Below are positions 46,654 to 53,475 of a stretch of 64,000 bases of DNA, one piece after another. The stretch's first letter is position 1. Every line of letters begins with the position of its first letter. The stretch is from Sporomusaceae bacterium. GTDB taxonomy: Bacteria > Bacillota > Negativicutes > Acidaminococcales > JAJUGR01. Location of the stretch: positions 1 to 64,000 of the forward strand of contig JAJUGR010000001.1 of the NCBI GenBank assembly GCA_029265905.1, read 5' to 3'. The position numbers and the translations under genes were made by a program. Below the pieces are notes generated by a model. That model saw only the letters and a program-made list of their open reading frames with translations, did no database searches and was not told the DNA's origin.

Positions 46654-48144
46654 ATGTCGTTGTTGAAAAACAAGAAATGGATAGGCGGCGGATTGGCAAT
46701 TCTCACGCTGGCCGCAACGCTGTTTGCTGCCGCCATGCCGGACGCTCAGCCTGCGCTTGCCGGGCAGGAACAGGGCTACTACGGGAAAACGCCCAAGTAC
46801 GTATTTTACTTTATTGGCGATGGCATGGGCATGCCGCAGATTGACGCGGCGCAGATTTACAAAGGGGCGCTCGCCAGCACTGATTCGATGCATAAAGAGA
46901 GCGTCAATTTCGCCTCCTTCCCTTTCCAAGGCATGCAATCGACGCACTCGGCCAACTCGTTTATTACCGAGTCGGCGGCGGCCGGCACCGCACTGGCGAC
47001 CGGACACAAGACGAATAACGACGTGCTAGGCGTCGACCCGACAAAGCAGATCAAATTCAAGACCATGGCCGAGATGGCCAAGGAAAAGGGGATGAAAGTC
47101 GGCATCGTGTCGAGCGTTTCAATCGACCACGCGACGCCCGGCGCCTTCTACGCGCACCAGCCGTCCCGCAAGAACCTGTATGAAATCGGCGTCGAGCTCG
47201 CCAACAGCGGTTTTGACTACTTCGCCGGCGGCGGCTTCCTCCAGCCGACGGGCAAGAAGAAAGACAAGCAAAGCGTGCTGGAGATCGCCCAGCAAAAAGG
47301 CTACAAGGTAGTTAACGACCAGCAAGCGATCATGAACCTCAGGCAAAAAGACGGCAAGGTGATCGCCATCCAGCCTGAATTGACGGCGGACCAGGCGTTG
47401 CAGTATGAAATCGACCGCGGCGGCCACCTTTCTCTGGCCGACTTTACCCGCAAAGGCATTGAACTGTTGGACAACCCCAACGGCTTCTTCATGATGGTGG
47501 AAGGCGGCAAGATTGACTGGGCCTGCCACGCCAACGACGCGACGACCACGATCCGTGATGTAACTGCTTTTGAGGATGCGATTGCCGAAGCGCTGGCATT
47601 TTATGCCAAACACCCCGATGAAACCTTGATCGTTGTGACGGGCGACCATGAAACCGGCGGCATGACGATTGGTTTTGCCGGCACGGAATATAAAACGGCG
47701 TTCAAAAACCTGAAAAACCAAACGATGTCCTACGAGGAGTTTGACAAGCGGATTGCGTCTTACCGCGCGATCGTAGGCGAGGGCGGCGCGGCGCTGGAAG
47801 ACTGGCTGCCGGTGCTGGCGGACAACTTCGGCTTGACGGCGCTGAGCGAGTATGAAGAGTCCCGTCTGCGCAACGCGCTTGCCGTTAGCGCGATTGAAGC
47901 GAAGCAACGTGCCAACGATGAGCACAGCAAACGGCTGTACGGCGGCTATGAGCCGTTCTCTGTCACTGTCACGCATATCTTGAACCAGCGGGCCGGGATC
48001 GGCTGGACGACCTACGCGCACACCGGCGTCGCCATCCCCGTCTTTGCCCAGGGCGTTGGCGGGGAGCGGTTCCAAGGCTACTACGACAATACCGATGTGG
48101 CGAAAAAAATGATGGGCGTCATGGGCCTGCAATTTCAGCAATAA
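46654..48144 (+). CDS. phoA: Secreted alkaline phosphatase
   Basis: The 496-residue protein has an N-terminal signal sequence (about 1-37, ending PALAG). The PhoA-type active site follows: metal ligand in YFIGDGMGMPQ (Asp56), nucleophile Ser107 in TESAAAGTALATGHKT, the Zn-ligand stretch MVEGGKIDWACHAND and VTGDHETGGM. It releases phosphate from monoesters outside the inner membrane. ATG 46654 follows CAGGAGGCG; the frame continues upstream through the promoter but without a ribosome binding site. It is longer than E. coli PhoA, in the Bacillus PhoA/B range. Confidence 0.95.
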   Translation: MSLLKNKKWIGGGLAILTLAATLFAAAMPDAQPALAGQEQGYYGKTPKYVFYFIGDGMGMPQIDAAQIYKGALASTDSMHKESVNFASFPFQGMQSTHSANSFITESAAAGTALATGHKTNNDVLGVDPTKQIKFKTMAEMAKEKGMKVGIVSSVSIDHATPGAFYAHQPSRKNLYEIGVELANSGFDYFAGGGFLQPTGKKKDKQSVLEIAQQKGYKVVNDQQAIMNLRQKDGKVIAIQPELTADQALQYEIDRGGHLSLADFTRKGIELLDNPNGFFMMVEGGKIDWACHANDATTTIRDVTAFEDAIAEALAFYAKHPDETLIVVTGDHETGGMTIGFAGTEYKTAFKNLKNQTMSYEEFDKRIASYRAIVGEGGAALEDWLPVLADNFGLTALSEYEESRLRNALAVSAIEAKQRANDEHSKRLYGGYEPFSVTVTHILNQRAGIGWTTYAHTGVAIPVFAQGVGGERFQGYYDNTDVAKKMMGVMGLQFQQ

Positions 48145-48164
48145 GCGTCGCAGGTTTTTGAGCG

Positions 48165-48196
48165 GCAGGGCGGGACGGCGATCCCGCCCTGCTTTT
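48165..48196 (+). terminator. Intrinsic terminator after the alkaline phosphatase gene
   Basis: GCAGGGCGGGA (48165-48175) pairs perfectly with TCCCGCCCTGC (48182-48192), 11 bp, followed by TTTT. Confidence 0.85.
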
Positions 48197-48229
48197 GCAG
48201 TTGGTTTATTTTATTGTGGGGGTTTGGGA

Positions 48230-49342
48230 ATGATTCAGCATAATCAGCGTGATCGCGCCTTTAGTTTGTTTATCGTCCTCGCGTGCGTCATTTTGTTTTT
48301 TCTGCCGACCGGTTTTCCAGAGCGGGAGGACGGGTATGTGCGCAGCAAAGCGACGGTTCTGGCCGTCGATGACAGCCAGGTGCACCGGCGGGGCGTTGTC
48401 CAGACCGGCGTCCAGGGCGTAAGCCTCGAAGTCGCGGAAGGGCCGTTCAAGGGGAAGCAGCTTGAACTGACCAACACTATTTTAGGCAAACTGGAAATGG
48501 ACAAGGTTTTTCAGCCGGGCGACCGGGCCTTGGTGGTGCTCAAAGGTGCGCAGGGTGAAATCGAGGTCGCCAACCTGATTGACCATTATCGGCTCGATGT
48601 GGAAATTGTTTTATTTTGCCTGTTTGCGGCGCTACTTTTCTGGTACGCCCGCTGGACGGGCGTCAAAGCCGTTTTGTCGTTTGTATTTACGATCCTGGTG
48701 CTGTGGAAGGCGCTGTGGCCGCTGTTTTTAAAAGGCTGGGATCCGATTTTTCTTTCGCTTCTGGTCGTCGGGATGGTGGTCGGTTGTGTCGTTTTTCTTG
48801 TCGCTGGCGTCAATCGCACGGCGATGGCGGCGTTTTGCGGCACGTTCGGCGGTGCGCTTGCGGCTTGCTTGCTGGCGCTCGTGTTCGGCAAGCTGTTCAA
48901 GGTGCACGGGGCGGTGATCCCTTTTGCGGAGACGCTGCTGCATACGGGGTTTCCCAACCTGAACCTGACGAAAATTTTTCTGGCGGGGATTTTTCTCGCC
49001 TCCTCCGGGGCGATGATGGACGTCGCCGTAGATATCGCCGTGTCGGTTAGCGAGCTGGTGGAGAAGAAGCCGGACATTACGCGCGCAGAAGCGATTGCCT
49101 CGGGGATGAACGTGGGTCGGGCGGTCGTCGGCACGATGACGACGACGCTGCTGCTGGCCTACTCCGGCTCGTTTACCGCGCTGATGATGGTCTTTATCGC
49201 CCAAGGCACGCCGGTCGTAAACATGCTCAACCTGACGTATATTGCCGCGGAAATACTGCACACGATGGCGGGCAGCCTGGGGGTGGTACTGGTGGCGCCG
49301 TTTACGGCGGTGTTGTCCGGCTGGCTGCTGACGGAGCGGTGA
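48230..49342 (+). CDS. YibE/F family membrane protein
   Basis: The 370-residue protein has an N-terminal span (about 10-28), an extracytoplasmic beta-rich region (about 35-120, with VEGPFKGKQLELTN-like sequence) and some seven to eight C-terminal membrane helices. GMNVGRAVVGTMTTTLLLAY and FLASSGAMMDVAVDIA are the YibE/F signatures. The family's transported substrate is unknown. ATG 48230 is used; the ribosome binding site GTGGGGGTTTGGGA is moderate. Confidence 0.88.
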   Translation: MIQHNQRDRAFSLFIVLACVILFFLPTGFPEREDGYVRSKATVLAVDDSQVHRRGVVQTGVQGVSLEVAEGPFKGKQLELTNTILGKLEMDKVFQPGDRALVVLKGAQGEIEVANLIDHYRLDVEIVLFCLFAALLFWYARWTGVKAVLSFVFTILVLWKALWPLFLKGWDPIFLSLLVVGMVVGCVVFLVAGVNRTAMAAFCGTFGGALAACLLALVFGKLFKVHGAVIPFAETLLHTGFPNLNLTKIFLAGIFLASSGAMMDVAVDIAVSVSELVEKKPDITRAEAIASGMNVGRAVVGTMTTTLLLAYSGSFTALMMVFIAQGTPVVNMLNLTYIAAEILHTMAGSLGVVLVAPFTAVLSGWLLTER

Positions 49343-49502
49343 GCTAAAATATCATTTTAACTATTGACGTAATTGTGTAATAGCGTTAACATAAGTTACA
49401 AATGAATTGCCAAAAACAGTTGATCTGGAGATAAAATGTTCTATAGTATGACAGCATGTTTTTGTACTTTTGTTGATTTTGTGCAACAGCATCGCGGTGT
49501 CG

Positions 49503-49573
49503 GGTGGAGATAGGCTTCATAACCGCTGATCACTTTGTGGAACGGCGTGGAGGCTGTCTAAGCCCTTTGCTAG
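49503..49573 (+). repeat. Dispersed structured repeat, copy A
   Basis: This segment aligns without gaps for about 60 nt with 52000-52070. Shared blocks are GGAGATAGGCTTC, GGCGTGG and GCTGTCTAA with CCCTTTGCTA. AGATAG (508-513) can pair with CTGTCT (554-559), and an inner hairpin CAC-TTT-GTG here is CGC-GTC-GCG in copy B. No gene covers it. The surrounding 49343-49660 is otherwise empty except for promoter-like sequences. Confidence 0.55.
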
Positions 49574-49607
49574 TTTTTGTTCGATTGCATGCTTTTGCCT
49601 TTGGCTA

Positions 49608-49636
49608 TTGACGCAAATAAAATGGTGTGATAGCAT
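49608..49636 (+). promoter_or_regulatory. Promoter of the first cobalamin riboswitch unit
   Basis: TTGACG (49608-49613), a 17-nt spacer and TAGCAT (49631-49636) with an extended TGA just before it. A shortened copy of the same sequence (TTGACG...TAGCGTTAACA) lies at 49364-49391. Confidence 0.6.
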
Positions 49637-49675
49637 TAACAACGAATTGGGTTATTCTTGTAGTTGATAATTGAA

Positions 49676-49870
49676 TATGGGATAGGTGCCCACTGGGCTT
49701 AATAGGAAAGTTGGAAAAAGCCAACACGGTCCCGCCGCTGTAAGGGGAGTTTCCTGCAAATTGCCACTGAGACAAGACATGTCTTGGGAAGGCGCAGGAA
49801 TACGAAGAACCTGAGTCAGAAGAACTGCCTGTCTTACAATCGCCGTTTGACCCACGAATGATGGGAAGGA
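49676..49870 (+). ncRNA. Cobalamin riboswitch 1
   Basis: The region has the ordered cobalamin riboswitch elements: AGGTGCCCACTGGGCTTAAT, a variable stem TTGG/CCAA, CGGTCCCGCCGCTGTAA (the conserved GCCGCTGT), TTGGGAAGGCGCAGGAA, and the B12 box GAGTCAGAAGAACTGCCT (49813-49830), then GCCGTTTGACC. Adenosylcobalamin binding usually shuts off expression. It precedes a terminator and the porin/CbiK unit. Confidence 0.93.
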
Positions 49871-49940
49871 GATTATGCACGCGTGCACCAGGTTGTTCAG
49901 CTATGCCTGGATTTGTGATGTGTTTTGCCGGTCGTGACAT

Positions 49941-49979
49941 ACGAACCTTCCCGGAAATGGGGCGGTTCGTTTCTTTTTT
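49941..49979 (+). terminator. Riboswitch-controlled terminator (unit 1)
   Basis: ACGAACC (49941-49947) pairs with GGTTCGT (49964-49970), followed by TTCTTTTTT. Its place between the aptamer and the porin start makes it the likely expression platform. Confidence 0.8.
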
Positions 49980-50052
49980 AAGGCCTGCGCTGGAGAAAGG
50001 AAGCTCAAAATGTCGAGTGCAAGAAAGCTTAAATCAGGAAAGGTGGACTTAT

Positions 50053-51003
50053 ATGAAACAACGAATTACAGTTCTTTTACTGGCAGGCCTAACGGCGGCG
50101 ACGCCGGCTTATGCCGCGGAACCGGTAACCGTGAGCGGCGATGTTTCCGTCAAGTACGAGCACGACAAGGCGGATGGCGAGCCGTCAGTATCCGGCGGCC
50201 TGTACACCCTGCGCTTAAAAGGCGAGGCCGACCTTGGCGCCGGCTGGGGTTTGTACGCCCGTCTGGGTGCGCAGTATGCGACGAAACCATTGCAGGCCGA
50301 CTACAACCTGGACGCCTATGGCGAGAGCGAAAAATCGGTGGCGGCTCTGGATCAATTCGGTTTGACGTACAAGAACGAGCATAGCGAATACAAGCTGGGC
50401 CGCCAGGAGCTGGGAGTCGGCACGACGGCGCTTTTATACAGCCGCGCCGACAGCAATATCGGCAAGCATGCATTCGTCGACGGCCTGACGGCTTCCGGCA
50501 AGGTTGGCGCCACTGACCTGACGGCCGCGATCGCCCGCGAGGACAACGATGGTTCGCAGGACAACAAGGTCTACGCGATCCGGGGCGGCTTCCGCCCGAA
50601 TGACAGCTTCAACTGGGGCGTAACGCTCGGACGCTATGATGACAACGCCAACGGCGACTCCAACCATTGGGCGGTGGACGGCACGTACAAACAGGGCAAG
50701 CACAGCTGGACAGCGGAATTCGCCAAATCGAACCGTGGTAGCGAAAACAGGGCTTATGCGGCGAGCTGGAACTACGGGTTCAACGACAAGACGACCGCTT
50801 ACGTGACCGCTTTCCAGGTGGAGACGAATGCCGACATGGGGCAGCAGAGCGATTTTGACAACGGCAACCGGGGCGTTCATTACGGACTCACGCACCAGCT
50901 GGGCAAGGCGGACAGCTTGGAAGTGACGTACAAGGACCAGAAGGTTATCAGCAACGGGCAGAACAATGCCAGTTTTGAAGCGGTGTGGACGCACAGCTTT
51001 TAA
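50053..51003 (+). CDS. Porin-like outer-membrane beta-barrel protein
   Basis: The 316-residue protein has a signal peptide (about 1-20, ending ATPAYAA) and repeated amphipathic beta strands with Tyr/Gly-rich turns, such as YTLRLKGEADLGAGWGLYAR and SEYKLGRQELGVGTTALLYS. It ends FEAVWTHSF with a terminal Phe, the usual barrel-insertion signal. It probably forms an outer-membrane pore; the substrate is unknown. ATG 50053 follows AGGAAAGGTGG. Riboswitch control and cotranscription with cbiK suggest a role in cobalt or corrinoid supply. Confidence 0.82.
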   Translation: MKQRITVLLLAGLTAATPAYAAEPVTVSGDVSVKYEHDKADGEPSVSGGLYTLRLKGEADLGAGWGLYARLGAQYATKPLQADYNLDAYGESEKSVAALDQFGLTYKNEHSEYKLGRQELGVGTTALLYSRADSNIGKHAFVDGLTASGKVGATDLTAAIAREDNDGSQDNKVYAIRGGFRPNDSFNWGVTLGRYDDNANGDSNHWAVDGTYKQGKHSWTAEFAKSNRGSENRAYAASWNYGFNDKTTAYVTAFQVETNADMGQQSDFDNGNRGVHYGLTHQLGKADSLEVTYKDQKVISNGQNNASFEAVWTHSF

Positions 51004-51030
51004 TCATTATTGTTGAGAGGGTGTTATATT

Positions 51031-51987
51031 GTGAAGAAAAGTGTATGGTTAGCGATGTTTGTTTTTGTTATGTCTGCGTGTTTGGGCTTTGTGAATATGT
51101 CAAAAACGTACGCAGCAGCGAGTAATGAGGGTAAAAAGGCGATTTTGGTCGTCAGCTTCGGGACTACGCACGCAGACACGCGTAAAGTAACGATTGATGC
51201 AGTGGAAGATAAAATCCGGGCCGCATTCCCGGATTACGAAGTGCGCCAGGCGTTTACGTCACGCATCATCATCAAAAGAATTGCCGAAAATGAAGGTTTG
51301 ACGATTGATACCGAAAAACAAGCCTTGGCGAAGCTGAAGGCCGAGGGTTTCAGTGAAGTCATTGTCCAGCCGCTGCACATGGTTCCCGGTGATGAATATG
51401 ATAAGGTCAGGCAGCTAGTGGATCAATACAACCAAAAGAAAGTTTTCGACAAACTGTCCTTAGGGCGCCCGATCTTAGCTTTTTCCGGGCAGGAAGAGCG
51501 GCCGGACGACTACCAGGCGGCAATAACCGCCTTGCAAACGCAGCTGCCGAAGCTTATGCGCCGTGAAGCAGTCCTGTTCATGGGGCACGGCGGCAACCAT
51601 CCCGCCAACGCTGCTTATGCGGCTTTGCAGCTGCGCTTGCAGGATGCGAATGTGAAGAATGTTTTTGTTTCCACGGTGGATGGCGAAGGCTACCCGACGC
51701 TGGAGAGCGTCATCGCAAAACTGAAAGCCAATAAGATAAAAACTGTTACGCTCATGCCGCTGATGGTCGTCGCCGGCGACCACGCCAAAAACGACATGGC
51801 CGGTGACGAGAAGGATTCGTTCAAGTCGCAGCTTCTGGAAGCTGGATTTCAGGTGAAGACCTACCTGCATGGCCTCGGCGAGAATGCGGCCATCCAGGAC
51901 ATTTACGTTCAGCATGTGCGCGACGCCCAGGAAAATAAGTACAAAGAACGGAGCAAGGAACGTCCGGCCATCCCGGTGATCGACTGA
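51031..51987 (+). CDS. cbiK: Exported CbiK-type sirohydrochlorin cobaltochelatase
   Basis: CbiK inserts cobalt into sirohydrochlorin in anaerobic B12 synthesis. The 318-residue product has a typical CbiK core (KAILVVSFGTTHADTRKVTI, VIVQPLHMVPGDEYDKV). The two metal-site His are at 186 (MGHGGNHP) and 251 (VAGDHAKND). Unusually for a chelatase, residues 1-30 form a signal sequence ending KTYAAA, so it should be periplasmic, as known for CbiK(P) of Desulfovibrio. GTG 51031 follows GAGAGGG. It lies 27 nt after the porin gene. Confidence 0.9.
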   Translation: MKKSVWLAMFVFVMSACLGFVNMSKTYAAASNEGKKAILVVSFGTTHADTRKVTIDAVEDKIRAAFPDYEVRQAFTSRIIIKRIAENEGLTIDTEKQALAKLKAEGFSEVIVQPLHMVPGDEYDKVRQLVDQYNQKKVFDKLSLGRPILAFSGQEERPDDYQAAITALQTQLPKLMRREAVLFMGHGGNHPANAAYAALQLRLQDANVKNVFVSTVDGEGYPTLESVIAKLKANKIKTVTLMPLMVVAGDHAKNDMAGDEKDSFKSQLLEAGFQVKTYLHGLGENAAIQDIYVQHVRDAQENKYKERSKERPAIPVID

Positions 51988-51999
51988 TAGACTATGCGG

Positions 52000-52070
52000 G
52001 GCGGAGATAGGCTTCGCAAGCGCTGGCTCGCGTCGCGGACCGGCGTGGGAGCTGTCTAAACCCTTGCTAT
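52000..52070 (+). repeat. Dispersed structured repeat, copy B
   Basis: This is the second copy of the element at 49503-49573. AGATAG and CTGTCT are kept. The inner stem CGCTGG/CCGGCG and hairpin CGC-GTC-GCG differ from copy A in a way that largely preserves pairing. It follows cbiK; the rest of 51988-52259 holds a terminator and the ZIP gene leader. Confidence 0.55.
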
Positions 52071-52115
52071 CACCTCATGGGCGGTGAATATCGCCGGAAG
52101 CTTTTGGTGTGATGT

Positions 52116-52145
52116 CCCTTCTGCTTATGGAAGGGGCCTTTTTCT
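52116..52145 (+). terminator. Intrinsic terminator after the porin-cbiK unit
   Basis: CCCTTC (52116-52121) pairs with GAAGGG (52130-52135), followed by GCCTTTTTC. Confidence 0.7.
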
Positions 52146-52259
52146 GCCTCATCGGCGACTAAACCAACGATTGCACACTTGACAGGCTGGAAAATCTTTG
52201 TGACAATTGAGGTGAAAATTGTTATCAATTAAAACCGGTTCATATCTAGGGGGCATACG

Positions 52260-53078
52260 ATGGAATGGTTGCAGAGCTTTTCGCCGGTCGGGCAAACGCT
52301 GATCGGTACTTCCTTCACTTGGGGAATGACGGCGCTGGGGGCGGGGCTGGTCTTTTTCTTTAAAGCAATCGACAAAACCGTGCTGAAGGCGATGCTGGGC
52401 TTTGCCGCCGGCGTGATGATCGCGGCGAGTTTTTGGTCGCTGCTCGCGCCGGCGATTGAAATGGCGGAAGCGTCCGGCCAGAACGCCTGGCTGACGGCGG
52501 TAATTGGCTTTTTGGCCGGCGGCGCTTTTTTGTGGCTGGTTGACGTCACGCTGCCGCATTTGCACCGGGGCTTGGAGCGGGACAAGGCGGAGGGGATCAA
52601 GACCAGCTGGCAGCGGAGCGTCCTGCTCGTCCTGGCCATAACGCTGCACAATATTCCTGAGGGCCTGGCGGTCGGCGTCGCCTTCGGTGCTGTCGCCGCC
52701 GACCTGCCGTCCGCCTCATTGGCCGGGGCTGTGGCGCTGGCGCTTGGCATGGGGTTGCAGAATTTTCCGGAAGGCGCGGCCGTTTCCATTCCGCTCAGGG
52801 GCGAAGGGTTCAGCCGCACAAAAGCGTTTTTGTATGGGCAGGCGTCCGGCTTGGTAGAACCGCTCGCCGGTGTGCTTGGCACGGTGGCGGTCGGGGTAAT
52901 GCAGCCGCTCTTGCCATACGCCTTGGCCTTTGCCGCCGGGGCGATGATTTACGTCGTCGTGGAGGAACTGATTCCGGAGGCGCAGCACGAGGAGGGCGGC
53001 CGCGCTACCAATGTGGCGACGATCGGCTGCATGCTCGGTTTTGCCGTGATGATGATGCTTGACGTGGGGCTGGGATAA
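52260..53078 (+). CDS. ZIP family divalent metal transporter (ZupT/GufA-like)
   Basis: The 272-residue protein has about eight membrane helices and the ZIP metal-site motifs in helices IV and [21 protein letters not shown] and [33 protein letters not shown] segment near the end is also typical. ZIP carriers import zinc, iron, manganese or cobalt; which metal is not decidable here. AGGGGGC precedes the ATG. Its place between two B12-controlled units makes cobalt import a reasonable but unproven idea. It has no riboswitch of its own. Confidence 0.92.
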   Translation: MEWLQSFSPVGQTLIGTSFTWGMTALGAGLVFFFKAIDKTVLKAMLGFAAGVMIAASFWSLLAPAIEMAEASGQNAWLTAVIGFLAGGAFLWLVDVTLPHLHRGLERDKAEGIKTSWQRSVLLVLAITLHNIPEGLAVGVAFGAVAADLPSASLAGAVALALGMGLQNFPEGAAVSIPLRGEGFSRTKAFLYGQASGLVEPLAGVLGTVAVGVMQPLLPYALAFAAGAMIYVVVEELIPEAQHEEGGRATNVATIGCMLGFAVMMMLDVGLG

Positions 53079-53095
53079 TCATTCAGACCCTTGCC

Positions 53096-53125
53096 TTGAC
53101 TTTTTTCAAACAATTGTGATATCAT
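53096..53125 (+). promoter_or_regulatory. Promoter of the second cobalamin riboswitch unit
   Basis: TTGACT (53096-53101), an 18-nt spacer and TATCAT (53120-53125) with an extended TGA before it. The layout copies the promoter of riboswitch 1. Confidence 0.65.
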
Positions 53126-53149
53126 TTCAACGTTAATTGCATATCGATA

Positions 53150-53345
53150 GTGCAGGTGCCCGAAAGGGCGTAATAGAGAAGTCGGTTAAAGTCCGACGCG
53201 GTCCCGCCGCTGTAACGGTGAGCAAACCTCGTAAAAACCACTGGGAGCATTCCTGGGAAGGTGAGGGGCGCGATGATCCGGAGCCAGAAGAACTGCCTGC
53301 TCTGCAATCACCGTTTTGACCTACGAGCGATGGGGAGGGATTGAT
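53150..53345 (+). ncRNA. Cobalamin riboswitch 2
   Basis: The elements are the same as in riboswitch 1: AGGTGCCCGAAAGGGCGTAA, a GTCGG/CCGAC stem, GCGGTCCCGCCGCTGTAA, CTGGGAAGGTGAGGGG, the B12 box GGAGCCAGAAGAACTGCCT (53280-53298) and ACCGTTTTGACC. The 3' third is almost identical to riboswitch 1, pointing to duplication. It heads the TonB-ECF unit. Confidence 0.95.
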
Positions 53346-53390
53346 GACGAGCAAGCTTTTTCTGGCATTGCTATATGTCAGCGTATCCTT

Positions 53391-53422
53391 AGACCAGCCT
53401 ATAGGGCTGGTCTACTTTTTTT
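53391..53422 (+). terminator. Riboswitch-controlled terminator (unit 2)
   Basis: AGACCAGCC (53391-53399) pairs with GGCTGGTCT (53405-53413), a 9-bp perfect stem, followed by ACTTTTTTT. It lies between the aptamer and the receptor gene. Confidence 0.9.
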
Positions 53423-53475
53423 GCCGCAGAACTTATTTTTGTCATAACCACGGTTAGCGTTTGAGGAGGGGTATT

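Noticed and set aside
49605-49940. Minus-strand reading frames of 78-111 codons across riboswitch 1
   Set aside because: They lie antisense to the conserved cobalamin aptamer; similar frames appear over riboswitch 2 only because the RNA sequence is conserved.
52205-52235. Fur/Zur-like operator before the ZIP transporter (AAAATTGTTATCAATT)
   Set aside because: It is AT-rich and only loosely palindromic; it does not match a metal-regulator box well enough to call.
53122-53354. Minus- and plus-strand frames of 60-73 codons over riboswitch 2
   Set aside because: They follow the aptamer sequence, lack ribosome binding sites and have no protein-like composition.
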